Shown in pieces: positions 47,192 through 56,422 of a DNA stretch of 64,000 bases. How positions within the stretch are numbered: position 1 is the stretch's first letter; the number at the start of each line of letters is the position of its first letter. The stretch comes from Lactobacillus agrestimuris (GTDB taxonomy: Bacteria; Bacillota; Bacilli; Lactobacillales; Lactobacillaceae): positions 1 through 64,000 of the forward strand of contig NZ_CALPCQ010000003.1 in NCBI RefSeq assembly GCF_943193025.1. The letters are read 5' to 3'. Both the position numbers and the translations under genes were made by a program. Below the pieces are notes generated by a model, which did no database searches, was not told the DNA's origin, and saw only the letters and a program-made list of their open reading frames with translations.

Positions 47192-47230
47192 TTGACTTCA
47201 AAGTAATGAAACCGCTAAAATGGTTTCATT
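47192..47230 (+). promoter_or_regulatory. Promoter with overlapping inverted repeat before the sugar permease
   Basis: -35 TTGACT (47192-47197) and -10 TAAAAT (47216-47221) are 18 nt apart. AATGAAACC (47205-47213) and GGTTTCATT (47222-47230) form a perfect 9-bp inverted repeat surrounding the -10, which looks like an operator. Confidence 0.65.
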
Positions 47231-47267
47231 CACTTACTTTTTTATATTAGGTTAGGGAGATAATAAA

Positions 47268-48131
47268 ATGAATTACGTTTATATGTTTATTCCGGCGATT
47301 GCTTGGGGTATTTTACCACTTGCAGTTGCTAAGATTAACGGTAAACCGGTTAACCAAGTTTTTGGTACTACTGTAGGTACTTTAATTGTTGGCTTGATTG
47401 CTTTACCATTTATTCATACAAGTATCGATGCGAAGACCTTTTGGCTTTCAGCACTTGCTGGAGCGTTCTGGGTTATTGGGCAAATTGGTCAATATACTGG
47501 TTATGCTAAAATTGGTGTTTCTGAAACTATGCCAATCTCTACTGGTCTTCAATTGATCGGTACTTCAATTGTTGGGGTTGTGATTTTTAGTGAATGGGCA
47601 ACTACTAGCGCTAAGGTTTGGGGATTTATCGGAATTGCACTTTTAATTATCGGTGCAATTTTAACTTCAGTATCTGATACTGGTGAAGAAAGTGGAGATA
47701 AGAAAAACCAAACTGGTACTATCATCATGCTTGTCTGCACTACTTTAGGATATATTGTTTATAACTCTATTCCTAAGGCAATGTCAGCTTCAGGAATTGC
47801 TATTTTCTTCCCAGAATCAGTTGGTATGGTTCTAGCAGTTCTTATCTATATGCTATTCACTAAGCAACTTGGCGAACTTAAGGCTAAGAGTAGCTGGCAA
47901 AGTTTACTAGCAGGTTTTATCTTCGCAATTGCTGCAATTGGCTACATCCTTTCAGTGCAAGATAATGGTGTTAATACTGCTTTCGTTATTTCACAGCTTT
48001 CAGTTGTGATTTCAACTTTGGGTGGGATGCTATTCTTACACGAAAAGAAGACCAAGAAGGGTTACATTTATACTATCGCTGGCCTAATCATTATTTTGAT
48101 TGGTGCAATGTTAACCACCATTATGAAATAA
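47268..48131 (+). CDS. GRP-family sugar uptake protein (GlcU/RbsU-like)
   Basis: 287 residues with ten predicted membrane helices arranged as two five-helix halves, the drug/metabolite-transporter superfamily pattern. Segments typical of the glucose/ribose porter family are AIAWGILPLAVAKINGKP at the N-terminus, GQIGQYTGYAKIGVSETMPISTGLQL, and GYIVYNSIPKAM at the start of the second half. It is probably a proton-coupled glucose or ribose importer in the cytoplasmic membrane. GGGAGA precedes ATG. It is monocistronic, with a probable operator over its -10. Confidence 0.88.
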   Translation: MNYVYMFIPAIAWGILPLAVAKINGKPVNQVFGTTVGTLIVGLIALPFIHTSIDAKTFWLSALAGAFWVIGQIGQYTGYAKIGVSETMPISTGLQLIGTSIVGVVIFSEWATTSAKVWGFIGIALLIIGAILTSVSDTGEESGDKKNQTGTIIMLVCTTLGYIVYNSIPKAMSASGIAIFFPESVGMVLAVLIYMLFTKQLGELKAKSSWQSLLAGFIFAIAAIGYILSVQDNGVNTAFVISQLSVVISTLGGMLFLHEKKTKKGYIYTIAGLIIILIGAMLTTIMK

Positions 48132-48146
48132 TTTAATTCAAAAAAT

Positions 48147-48181
48147 AAACCGCTTTGAGAAAACTTCTCAAAGCGGTTTTT
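48147..48181 (+). terminator. Convergent terminator, sugar permease and kinase genes
   Basis: AACCGCTTTGAGAA pairs perfectly with TTCTCAAAGCGGTT across a 3-nt loop and is followed by T5. It ends just before the last base of the minus-strand kinase gene. Confidence 0.9.
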
Positions 48182-48182
48182 G

Positions 48183-48869
48183 TTAGGCTTCAATTTGAAT
48201 ATCAGTTGATTTATCCCAATCTTCTGGGAGTTTACCAATCTCTTTAAGTTTAGCAACGATTTGATCTAAGACGATTTCACGATCTTTTTCTGAAGTCATG
48301 AAATCAAGCTTATCACCATCGATTGATATCTTGGCAGAGTAGTCATACTTTTCATACCAAGGCTTGTAATAACGAAGAAGACGCTTATAGTAGTCTTCCA
48401 AAGTTGAGTCGTAGCTAAGCTGTTCGTAAGGACGGCCACGCTTTTGGATTCGCTTGATCATTGTGTCATATGATACATCAATATGAACAAGCAAGTCCGG
48501 ACTTTTCTTAGGCATTCTTTCAAGTTCATTCATCATATTGTGAAGAAGTTCGTAGTAAGTATCAACTTCTTCTTTAGTTGCACGCCCAATATCGGCATTC
48601 ATTTGGAAGAAGAGGGCATCCTCATAGATGGAACGGTCAAGTACATTATTGCCTTCGCTAAGCGCAGCCTTGATGCTGTGGAAACGGGTATTTAAGAAAT
48701 ATACTTGAAGTAAGAATGCATATTTTTCAGGATCAGCGTAAAAAAGTGGTAAAACAGGGTTGTCATCAACACTTTCGTAAAATGGCTTAGTTCCTAAATA
48801 GTTAGATAAAATTTTAGTTAAACTGGATTTACCGGCTCCAATTGGCCCGCTCAATACAATAACTGTCAT
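48183..48869 (-). CDS. dgk: Deoxyguanosine kinase subunit (dNK family)
   Basis: 228 residues from the ATG 5 nt after GAAGGA; a GTG one codon upstream is too close to the ribosome-binding site. The P-loop is GPIGAGKSS at residues 8-16. [19 protein letters not shown] and the lid arginines in KRIQKRGRPYEQL match the Lactobacillus acidophilus dAK/dGK family. The 229-residue class corresponds to the longer dGK chain. It phosphorylates deoxyguanosine in a heterodimer with the adjacent dAK product. The upstream kinase gene ends 34 nt away. Confidence 0.88.
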   Translation of the reverse strand: MTVIVLSGPIGAGKSSLTKILSNYLGTKPFYESVDDNPVLPLFYADPEKYAFLLQVYFLNTRFHSIKAALSEGNNVLDRSIYEDALFFQMNADIGRATKEEVDTYYELLHNMMNELERMPKKSPDLLVHIDVSYDTMIKRIQKRGRPYEQLSYDSTLEDYYKRLLRYYKPWYEKYDYSAKISIDGDKLDFMTSEKDREIVLDQIVAKLKEIGKLPEDWDKSTDIQIEA

Positions 48870-48903
48870 CACGTTCCTTCTTTTTATTTAATCCATCTGT
48901 TTC

Positions 48904-49551
48904 TTATAAATTACCAATTTCGCGTAATTTATTATCAATTTCACTTAAAACTTCCTTTTTAGCATCTTCATTGATGATGAAGTCAAGCTTATCACCGTTA
49001 ATTTCCATCTTAGGAGAAGCATGGTAGTTTTCATACCATGGTTCGTAGTAGCTAAGAAGTCTAGCGTAGTAGTCCTTCAAGCCAGGATCGGTTGAAAGCT
49101 GTTCGAATGAACGGCCACGCTTCTTGATTCGTGCAAGCATAGTATCAAGAGATACATGAATATAAATAAGTAAATCTGGCTTCTTGCTTGGATTGCCAGG
49201 AGTATCTTCCATCATATTATTAAGTAAGTTGTCGTAGATCTTGAATTCTGTAGGATCAGCAACTTTACTGTCAGCATTCATCTTGAAAAAGAGTGCATCT
49301 TCGTAGATAGAACGGTCAGAAACACTATTTTTTTCACGGATTGCTGTGTTAATTTGTGCCAAACGGTGGTTAAGCAAGTAGGTATTAAGTAAGAAGGTAT
49401 AACGCTTCATATCCTTATAGTAAAGAGGAAGGACGGGGTTAGTATCAACACCTTCATAAAAAGCTTGAGTCCCTAAGTGCTCTGCTAAAATGCTAGTTAA
49501 ACTGGATTTACCGGCTCCAATTGGCCCACTTAATACAATAACTTTGATCAC
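48904..49551 (-). CDS. dak: Deoxyadenosine kinase subunit (dNK family)
   Basis: 215 residues, exactly the length known for lactobacillus dAK. It starts with GTG ([17 protein letters not shown]) with only a weak AGAAAGA ribosome-binding site. [17 protein letters not shown] and [13 protein letters not shown] are present. The first about 20 residues are almost the same as those of the partner chain, reflecting tandem duplication and probably gene conversion. The pair salvages deoxynucleosides for dNTP synthesis. The dAK/dGK assignment rests on length and remembered similarity. Confidence 0.87.
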   Translation of the reverse strand: MIKVIVLSGPIGAGKSSLTSILAEHLGTQAFYEGVDTNPVLPLYYKDMKRYTFLLNTYLLNHRLAQINTAIREKNSVSDRSIYEDALFFKMNADSKVADPTEFKIYDNLLNNMMEDTPGNPSKKPDLLIYIHVSLDTMLARIKKRGRSFEQLSTDPGLKDYYARLLSYYEPWYENYHASPKMEINGDKLDFIINEDAKKEVLSEIDNKLREIGNL

Positions 49552-49765
49552 ATTCTTTCTTCGTTATCCAACACCATATGTTGATATTTTTCTCGACATT
49601 TAAATATTGTAATACGAGATATGGGGGCTAAACAAGGGTAAATTTAGTTTGCTCTTAGCGAGAAAAGTCAAGCTATTTTATCATTCTTCAAAGATTAAGT
49701 ATGAAGGTTAGCGAATAATACAATATGCAGTAGTGTTTAGCTGAGCTTGAAATTCATTTGTAAAC

Positions 49766-49806
49766 GAAAAGACCAACAAGTCGAAATTGACTTATTGGCC
49801 TTTTTT
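49766..49806 (-). terminator. Terminator of nagB
   Basis: AAAAGACCAACAAGTC pairs imperfectly with GACTTATTGGCCTTTT and has T-runs usable on both strands. The spacer 49552-49765 holds the kinase promoter region; no clear hexamers were fixed. Confidence 0.75.
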
Positions 49807-49842
49807 AATAATTTAAATTTGATCTATAAAATAAAATTGCGT

Positions 49843-50562
49843 TTAATTCTTGTACTTATCATCAAGTTCTTGAGCTGCAGCTTCATCACAAATCACAGTA
49901 ACATCAGGGTGTTTTTGCAAAATAGTTGCAGGAACTTCTTCACTAATTTCACCTTCAAGCATTTCCTTGATTGCATGAGCCTTCTTTTCACCGAAAGCCA
50001 TTAAAACAATCTTCTTAGCAGACATAATATTAGCAATTCCCATGCAGATTGCACTCTTAGGAACTTCATCAATGTTGTCGAAGAAGCGTGAGTTAGCCTT
50101 AATTGTGTTTTCAGTTAATTTAACTTCATGAGTTGTAGAAGTGAATGGTGTGCCCGGTTCATTGAAAGCGATGTGACCGTTGCGACCAATTCCTAATAAT
50201 TGAATATCAATTGGGTTGTCCTTGATAATTTGATCATATTCTTTACAGAATGATTTCACATCTTCAGTCATACCATCAGGAACGTAAGTCTTCTTGAATG
50301 GCTTTTTGTCGAAGAGATGCTTTTGCATGAAGTAGTGGTAACTTTGAGGATTGTCAGGCTTTAAGCCAACATATTCATCAAGATTGATACTGATAAGATC
50401 GGAACAGTTAAGATCACTTTCTACCCAATTTTGGTAGAGAGTTTCTGGAGTTGATCCAGTTGCAAGGCCTAAGACCTTGGCACCATTTTTAATTCCTTTT
50501 TCAAAAATTTCGAAGGCTTTTGCGCCGCCTTGAATTTTGTTTTCAGTAACGATAACTTTCAT
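49843..50562 (-). CDS. nagB: Glucosamine-6-phosphate deaminase
   Basis: 239 residues. Family motifs are GLATGSTPETLY near residue 35, SINLDEYVGL with the catalytic Asp, GIGRNGHIAFNEPG with the catalytic His, and VKLTENTIKANSRFF. It converts glucosamine-6-phosphate to fructose-6-phosphate and ammonia. The length is that of the short Firmicutes form without the C-terminal allosteric extension. It is monocistronic. GAGGAGG precedes ATG. Two NagR/DasR-like operators cover its promoter. Confidence 0.96.
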   Translation of the reverse strand: MKVIVTENKIQGGAKAFEIFEKGIKNGAKVLGLATGSTPETLYQNWVESDLNCSDLISINLDEYVGLKPDNPQSYHYFMQKHLFDKKPFKKTYVPDGMTEDVKSFCKEYDQIIKDNPIDIQLLGIGRNGHIAFNEPGTPFTSTTHEVKLTENTIKANSRFFDNIDEVPKSAICMGIANIMSAKKIVLMAFGEKKAHAIKEMLEGEISEEVPATILQKHPDVTVICDEAAAQELDDKYKN

Positions 50563-50583
50563 AATTAAATCCTCCTCATTTAC

Positions 50584-50624
50584 TGGTCTAGTCCATTATA
50601 AAATGGTATATGCCATTTTGTCAA
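50584..50624 (-). promoter_or_regulatory. nagB promoter with two NagR/DasR-like operators
   Basis: On the minus strand the perfect -35 TTGACA (50619-50624) and perfect -10 TATAAT (50595-50600) are 18 nt apart. TGGTCTAGTCCA (50584-50595) sits just downstream of the -10 and TGGTATATGCCA (50604-50615) in the spacer, exactly 20 bp apart. The first is one base from the symmetrical dre core TGGTCTAGACCA recognised by GntR-family aminosugar regulators. Confidence 0.82.
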
Positions 50625-50727
50625 ATAAAAAATCAAAAACTTAGCAAATACTGTGAAACATCAGACCCTAATTTTATTAGATTTACATACAATATGTAGA
50701 ATCACTTAAAGTCGAGCATCAACATAT

Positions 50728-50864
50728 TGTGGAAAACTCTGTGGATTGTGTGTAACTTCTCTGAAGCTTACTGCATAAGGAAAAGCCGTCTCTCCAAATT
50801 TGGAAAGGCGACTTTTTTCATCAAAGATATTCAGTTTCCATTTTACACCCGATGTTGTGGATGA
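50728..50864. other. Spacer with DnaA-box-like motifs and a terminator
   Basis: The 50625-50878 spacer has no gene. TGTGGAAAA (50728-50736), TGTGGATTG (50740-50748) and TGTGGATGA (50856-50864) resemble DnaA boxes with one or two mismatches. A hairpin at 50781-50818 (GTCGCCTTTCC-type stem, T-runs) is the likely terminator of the ABC exporter gene. Confidence 0.45.
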
Positions 50865-50878
50865 GAAAGAATATACTT

Positions 50879-53215
50879 TTATTCACTTCTTAAAGCAATT
50901 GCGGCATCCTTTTTAGCAGCCATCTTAGCAGGAAGGTGTCCACCGATCATAGTTAAAATTGTAGAAATTAAAATTAAGATTAAGGCCGCAACTGGGCTAA
51001 GTTGAGCGACGTTAGCTAAATCAGTAATATTGTAGATAATACTGTTGATTGGGAAGGTTAAGAGGTAGGCAATTACGACACCGAGGACACCTGATAAAAC
51101 TCCCAAAATAAATGTTTCTGCGTCAAATACACGAGTAATATCTTTTTTACGTGCACCTAAAGCCTTAAGTACCCCAATTTCCTTGGTTCTTTCAAGTACT
51201 GAAGTGTAAGTTAAAATACCAATCATAATCATTGAAGTGATCAATGAGATGGCCGCAAAGGCTACAAGAACAGTGGTAATTCCATTAAGAAGTCCACCAG
51301 TCATAGTTGTAACGGCACTAGACATATCAGTGTAAATAATTTGGTTCTTTTTGGCTTTACCCTTATTCCACTTGTCTAAGTAGTCTAAAACCTTGTTTTT
51401 AGAGTCAAAGTTATTTGGATAGATCATAATCGAACTAGGGATGCTTGAACCACCTAAGCTTTGAAGGAATTGCTTCTTTTCACTTGCATTCATCTTCTGA
51501 CCAGTCATTACATTGTCGTTAGTCTTCTTCTGAGCTTTAACAATGTCAGAGTCGAGGTTTTGATTAATTGCTTCTTGTGAAAGCTTATCGCTGTAAGCAA
51601 TTCCAGTTGAAAGAAGAGCCATTGAATTTTCATTCTTTGGACGAATTACAGCAGCCAATCTTAACTTGGTACCAGAGTTGTACATGTTAGTGTTTGCCTT
51701 GCTTGGAATAAACATCCCTGTAGGTAGCTTCTGGTAGTAATCATTATTAGATACTAAACTGAATTCCTTACCAATTAATTGATCAAACTTAAACTTCTTA
51801 CCATCATTAACCTTAAAGCCAAGATTCTTCAAAGAATTAATGTTAACTGTATTTTTATTATCAGTCACTAAAACTAAATCAGTTGACTTACTTGGCCAAG
51901 CACCTGAAAGAAGTTGGTAGTTTTGTTTCAAAAAGTTTCCTTTATTTTTATCAAGTGTAGTGGGGAAGACGCTTGAACCAACACCGATTGATGACATTGC
52001 TTGGGATCTCATTGCAGCCATATTTCCAGATGCATTTGGATCAGAGTTTGAAAATTGAATTTTTTCAACTTTATTTCCATCTTTAGAAAGTAAATTTAAG
52101 TTAACTGCTCTTTGGTAAGCAATGTTATTAGCATAGTCAGAGTTGATCTTCTTAACATAGTCAACATAAGCTTCAGTGATTTTATTGTTGTGAGTTGATT
52201 CTTGTGATTCATCTGGCTTAGCAGTAATATAACCTCTATTTTTTACATTTTTATCCGACTCTTTTCGAGTAGTAGCCGAGGTCATATCAGTTGCAGTTGG
52301 AGCAATTACCACTGGATACTTAGCAAGAGCTTTACTCATAGTTGAGTCAATCTGTTTTTGGAAACCATTTGAAAGAGAGAGCACAACTGCGATTGAGATA
52401 ATTCCGATACTGGAAGCAAAAGCAGTTAAGGCAGTTCTAGCCTTTTTGGTCATGATGTTAGTGAAACTAAGTTTAATGGCGTTCCAATATGACATCTTAG
52501 TTCGCTTCAACTTGAACTTGTCTTGTTCTTGCTCAGCTTCGAAAGGATCAGAATCATGTAAGATTTTTCCATCTTGGAAGTTAACAATTCTAGTTGCATA
52601 TTCCTTGGCAAGTTCTGGGTTGTGAGTAACCATGATAACCAAACGGTTTTTGGATAATTCTTTGATCAAGTCCATAATTTGGACAGAAGTTTCTGTATCC
52701 AAGGCGCCAGTAGGTTCGTCACAGAGTAAAATATCTGGGTCATTTGCGATCGCACGAGCGATTGCTACACGTTGCATTTGACCACCGGATAATTGGTTAG
52801 GCTGCTTATTAATATGGTCTTTAAGACCAACTTCTGTTAAAGCCTTGATGGCTTTTTCATGGCGTTCTTTACTTGGAACACCAGATAGAGTCATTCCTAA
52901 TTCAACGTTTGCAATAATTGATAGATGAGAAATTAAGTTGTAATTTTGAAAGACAAAACCAACTGAGTTGTTTCGATAAGCATCCCAATCAGTTTCCTTA
53001 AAGTTCTTAGTTGATTTTCCGTTGATGATCAGATCACCTTTATCATAGCGATCTAGTCCACCAATGACATTCAACATTGTAGTTTTACCAGAACCACTAG
53101 GTCCTAGAATTGTGACAAATTCTTTATCACGAAAAGAAATAGAGACATCATCTAAAGCATGAGTGACCGTATCGCCAACGTGATAAGATTTGAATAAATG
53201 TTCAAGTTGAAGCAT
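50879..53215 (-). CDS. MacB-like ABC transporter, fused ATPase-permease
   Basis: 778 residues. The N-terminal ABC ATPase (1-about 225) has Walker A GPSGSGKTT, signature LSGGQMQR, Walker B ILLCDEPTGALD and THNPE. A linker leads to membrane helix 1 (about 265-285), a large extracytoplasmic domain (about 290-640), and three C-terminal helices of the FtsX type (TGGLLNGITTVLVAFAAISLITSMIMIG onward) ending in PAKMAAKKDAAIALRSE. This MacB/LolE architecture is used for mechanotransmission or export of peptides, and substrates differ. No two-component system or MacA-like partner is adjacent. AAAGGA precedes ATG. Confidence 0.92.
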   Translation of the reverse strand: MLQLEHLFKSYHVGDTVTHALDDVSISFRDKEFVTILGPSGSGKTTMLNVIGGLDRYDKGDLIINGKSTKNFKETDWDAYRNNSVGFVFQNYNLISHLSIIANVELGMTLSGVPSKERHEKAIKALTEVGLKDHINKQPNQLSGGQMQRVAIARAIANDPDILLCDEPTGALDTETSVQIMDLIKELSKNRLVIMVTHNPELAKEYATRIVNFQDGKILHDSDPFEAEQEQDKFKLKRTKMSYWNAIKLSFTNIMTKKARTALTAFASSIGIISIAVVLSLSNGFQKQIDSTMSKALAKYPVVIAPTATDMTSATTRKESDKNVKNRGYITAKPDESQESTHNNKITEAYVDYVKKINSDYANNIAYQRAVNLNLLSKDGNKVEKIQFSNSDPNASGNMAAMRSQAMSSIGVGSSVFPTTLDKNKGNFLKQNYQLLSGAWPSKSTDLVLVTDNKNTVNINSLKNLGFKVNDGKKFKFDQLIGKEFSLVSNNDYYQKLPTGMFIPSKANTNMYNSGTKLRLAAVIRPKNENSMALLSTGIAYSDKLSQEAINQNLDSDIVKAQKKTNDNVMTGQKMNASEKKQFLQSLGGSSIPSSIMIYPNNFDSKNKVLDYLDKWNKGKAKKNQIIYTDMSSAVTTMTGGLLNGITTVLVAFAAISLITSMIMIGILTYTSVLERTKEIGVLKALGARKKDITRVFDAETFILGVLSGVLGVVIAYLLTFPINSIIYNITDLANVAQLSPVAALILILISTILTMIGGHLPAKMAAKKDAAIALRSE

Positions 53216-53315
53216 AGATATATCCTTTCTTAATTTTTAAAATGTTATTAAAAGTATATCATTTAGCCATAAAGATATATAAGACAACTCCTTCAACTTA
53301 GACGATTTTTAATGA

Positions 53316-54416
53316 TTACATCATTCTGAAGTGTTCAATTCCAAGACCGATCATTATTGCTTGGAAAACACAGAAGGCGACAATCAGACCGATGATTATG
53401 AAATGACGCTTTTTATGCAAGATGAAGACTCCAGCAAATTCACGGATGATTGCATTAGGAAGGAAGTAGAATCTAGTATAACTACCGATACCGTTGGCAT
53501 TTAATGCTGCTTCTTTAGCAAACAGGCCAGCACGGAAAATGTGGTAATTATTACTAAAGAAGGAAGCTCTGAAGGCATCACTACCAAAATCGGAGGCAGC
53601 AACTTCTTTGGAAAAGAACATATTTTGATAGGTATTCTTAGAGCGGTCTTCTAAGAGAATATATTTTTCATCAATTCCGCGAGAAATTGCATAATCAGCC
53701 ATTGCGCGAGCTTCAGAGACTTTTTCATCGCCTCCTTGACCACCAGACATAATAAATTTTGGCATGTGCTTACCCTTATCAACTTGTTTTTCCGCGAATT
53801 GGATTGCTCGATTAATGCGGCTGGCAAGAAGTGGAGAAACTTTTTCACCATTAATTAGTCCTGCACCCAAAACGATTAAGTAGTCGCGATTGTAGTGGCG
53901 AGGAACGAATTGGTATAAGAATAAATTGAGTAAGTAATTATACATAACCAAGCCTAAATAAGTAGCGATAACTGGAGCAGCAGTTAAGAGGGCATCGAGC
54001 CAGGATGGTAAATACTTAGCAGGTCCTAGGATTGAAACGATCCAGACGATTGTTAACCCGATTCCTAAAAGTAAAGTTAGGAGGTTAGGCAAGGTGTGGC
54101 TTTCATATTTCCAAACAAAATAAGCGTTCCAAAAGCAGAATAACCAGGCGAAAGTCACAACTAAGAAGATGATGAAGATAAATAGTAAAATTAGGATACT
54201 ATATGCCGCTTGCAAGGCTTTTAAGTGCGTTGAGAAGACCGCTATAGTTAGCCAAACGGCAAAAATAAGTAAGTTAATTGTGAATAAAATACCGTTGATT
54301 AAGCGTCGTGGTTCGATTAACCAAGAGATTAGAAATGCTAGTAATGAAAGTGCTAGAAAAAGTGATAAATAAGCAAATTCACAATTTTGCTCAAAAAAGT
54401 GTAAAAATTCGGTCAT
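53316..54416 (-). CDS. YdcF-like DUF218 membrane protein
   Basis: 366 residues. About four to five N-terminal hydrophobic helices (1-175) are followed by a DUF218 domain starting YLIVLGAGLINGEKVSPLLASRINRAI, with MSGGQGGDEKVSEARAMADY and LLEDRSKNTYQNMFFSK, and one C-terminal helix (about 335-358). The VLGAG...SRI...SGGQG...E.S.NT pattern is the family signature. Relatives act in envelope metabolism (ElyC, YdcF) without a firmly known reaction. It is divergent from the CPBP protease gene, sharing an 80-bp promoter region. Confidence 0.9.
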   Translation of the reverse strand: MTEFLHFFEQNCEFAYLSLFLALSLLAFLISWLIEPRRLINGILFTINLLIFAVWLTIAVFSTHLKALQAAYSILILLFIFIIFLVVTFAWLFCFWNAYFVWKYESHTLPNLLTLLLGIGLTIVWIVSILGPAKYLPSWLDALLTAAPVIATYLGLVMYNYLLNLFLYQFVPRHYNRDYLIVLGAGLINGEKVSPLLASRINRAIQFAEKQVDKGKHMPKFIMSGGQGGDEKVSEARAMADYAISRGIDEKYILLEDRSKNTYQNMFFSKEVAASDFGSDAFRASFFSNNYHIFRAGLFAKEAALNANGIGSYTRFYFLPNAIIREFAGVFILHKKRHFIIIGLIVAFCVFQAIMIGLGIEHFRMM

Positions 54417-54496
54417 GTTTTTTCTTCCCTTATGTATTTTTCGTCATTTCTATTATAATTAAAATAATATAATTTTAGGGAAAAGGATGTTGATTA

Positions 54497-55186
54497 ATGC
54501 ATAAAATCCTTCATTACTTAGGGAATTTTGCGGGAATAATTATTGCATTTGTACTATATGGAGTACTGCAAGAATTTTATTTTTACCCAAGAATAATTGC
54601 TAGAAGATTTCACATGCCGTATCAAGGTTTCGTTACAGCACTTATAACGGTGTTAGTTATGGCGCTTATCTTTTGGATATATAAAAAGCAGTTGCAAGAA
54701 GTGAATTACTGGCACTTTAACCAGGAACCGCACTGGAATTTGAGGCGGATCTTGATTGCGATATTAGGCTTCTTCTTGATTACTTTTCTTGGTGCAGCAA
54801 TGCTTAGTATTGTTAGTTCCAAGGGGCAGGCTATTTCTACTAACCAAAAAGGATTAGATTTAATTTCTAAGCAAAGTGGAGATCTATTTAAAATTATGGT
54901 TTGCTTTGTTGCGCCATTTTGTGAGGAAGTGATTTTTAGAGGGATGTTTTTCAACACCTTCTTTACTAAGAACACTACTTTCAATAAGTGGGCCGGAATT
55001 TTAACCAGTGGATTTGTTTTCGCGTATGTGCATGATCCAATGCTCAGCAAATTTATTCTTGTTTACTGGGTGTTAGGCTGCGTTTTAGCGTGGGTCTACA
55101 TGATGACGAAAGATTTACGGTATTCAATGATTACTCACATGTGCTATAACTCAATTGGATTTATTAGTATGATGATGTTGATCTAA
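54497..55186 (+). CDS. CPBP-family intramembrane metalloprotease
   Basis: 229 residues with about six to seven membrane helices. The conserved motif 1 is CEEVIFRGMFF (about residues 139-149), with the paired glutamates and arginine. Motif 2 is FVFAYVHDP with its His, and motif 3 ends in ITHMCYNSIGF. The family (Abi/CAAX protease-related) includes bacteriocin self-immunity and maturation proteins in lactobacilli. No bacteriocin gene is adjacent, so a housekeeping envelope role is equally possible. AAAGGA precedes ATG. Confidence 0.9.
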   Translation: MHKILHYLGNFAGIIIAFVLYGVLQEFYFYPRIIARRFHMPYQGFVTALITVLVMALIFWIYKKQLQEVNYWHFNQEPHWNLRRILIAILGFFLITFLGAAMLSIVSSKGQAISTNQKGLDLISKQSGDLFKIMVCFVAPFCEEVIFRGMFFNTFFTKNTTFNKWAGILTSGFVFAYVHDPMLSKFILVYWVLGCVLAWVYMMTKDLRYSMITHMCYNSIGFISMMMLI

Positions 55187-55213
55187 TAAGTTACAAGTGA
55201 AAAAATAGCTGGT

Positions 55214-55250
55214 AAAAAAGCGTTATGACTGAATTGTCATAACGCTTTTA
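55214..55250 (+). terminator. Convergent terminator, CPBP and antiporter genes
   Basis: AAAAGCGTTATGAC and GTCATAACGCTTTT pair perfectly with a 6-nt loop. It lies 2 bp from the antiporter stop at 55253. Confidence 0.9.
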
Positions 55251-55252
55251 GT

Positions 55253-56422
55253 TTAAGCGAGTCTGTTATCCTCGCTTTCTTTTTTAATAAAGTGATTCAA
55301 GATAAATGGAGAAATTACAGTTGTAATAATGATTACCAAAATTAAACTTGAATAAATATCTTCAGGGAAAAGGTGATGGGTAATTCCGATCTGAGCAACG
55401 ATCAAGGCAACTTCACCACGTGAAACCATTCCGGCTCCAACAATATTTCCTTCATTCTTAGTGAAGCCGAAAAGTTCACTAGAATATTTACCAGCCCAGA
55501 ACTTGGATAAAACAGCCAAAACAGTAATGGCAATGATGAACCAGATATCTTTGATAAAGCTAGCGAAGGTCATTGAAAGACCAATATCAGCGAAGAAGAC
55601 AGGGATAAAGACCGAATATCCTAATGCTGAAATGGCTGAATTAACTTCTTTAAATTGTGGAGTCTGTCTAATTGCAAGACCGCCGAAGAAAGCACCAACA
55701 ACAGCACTAAGTCCAACAAAATCAGCGGCCCAAGCCATTGAGATCGCTAAAACTAATGAAGCAATTGCGACGGAGTAGTTAACATCCATCTTTTCGGCGG
55801 CCTTCATGAAGTATGGTGCTACCCACTTGTAAATGAGCCATACAACAATGAAGTATGAAGCTTCAATTAATAAGTTTAAGAAGAAATTATTGGTTAAGCC
55901 CTGTTTACCGCCTTCGTGACTGAAAGTAGTGAACAAGCTCAAAACTACAACAGCCAAGATATCATCAACTACGGCTGCACCTAAAATTGCTGTTCCTGCT
56001 CGACTATGCAGTTTACCAGCCTCCTGTAAAACTACAACAGAGATTGATACACTAGTTGCCGCAAAGACAATTCCGATGAACAAGGCCTCAAGGAATTTCA
56101 TACCAAAGGCCATTGAAGCAAGTCCGATGAATAATACTGGTAAAATCACTCCAATACTTGCAACTGTGAAGCTTAATTTAAAGTACTTCTTAAGTAAGTC
56201 TAGATCACTTTCTAGTCCTGCTAAAAACATTAGGAGGATTACACCGAACTCTGAAAAGATTGAGATAATATCATTCGGTTTAATCCAATTCAAAATTGCA
56301 GGACCCAAGACAATTCCTGACAGAAGTTGTCCAATTACTGCTGGCATATTAAATCTAGCAAACAGCTGCCCTAATAAAACTGTTGCGATTAAAATTAAAA
56401 TTAATTCACCAAGAAATTCCAT
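55253..56422 (-). CDS. CPA2-family cation/proton antiporter (NapA/KefB-like)
   Basis: 389 residues, about 12-13 membrane helices, with no C-terminal nucleotide-binding domain. Helix 1 and re-entrant regions have GQLFARFNMPAVIGQLLSGIVLGP. The ion-binding pair region is AVVDDILAVVVLS with tandem Asp (about residue 152), as in electrogenic NapA-type exchangers. It presumably exports Na+ or K+ in exchange for protons. GGGAGG precedes ATG. A long hairpin lies in its upstream region. Confidence 0.9.
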   Translation of the reverse strand: MEFLGELILILIATVLLGQLFARFNMPAVIGQLLSGIVLGPAILNWIKPNDIISIFSEFGVILLMFLAGLESDLDLLKKYFKLSFTVASIGVILPVLFIGLASMAFGMKFLEALFIGIVFAATSVSISVVVLQEAGKLHSRAGTAILGAAVVDDILAVVVLSLFTTFSHEGGKQGLTNNFFLNLLIEASYFIVVWLIYKWVAPYFMKAAEKMDVNYSVAIASLVLAISMAWAADFVGLSAVVGAFFGGLAIRQTPQFKEVNSAISALGYSVFIPVFFADIGLSMTFASFIKDIWFIIAITVLAVLSKFWAGKYSSELFGFTKNEGNIVGAGMVSRGEVALIVAQIGITHHLFPEDIYSSLILVIIITTVISPFILNHFIKKESEDNRLA

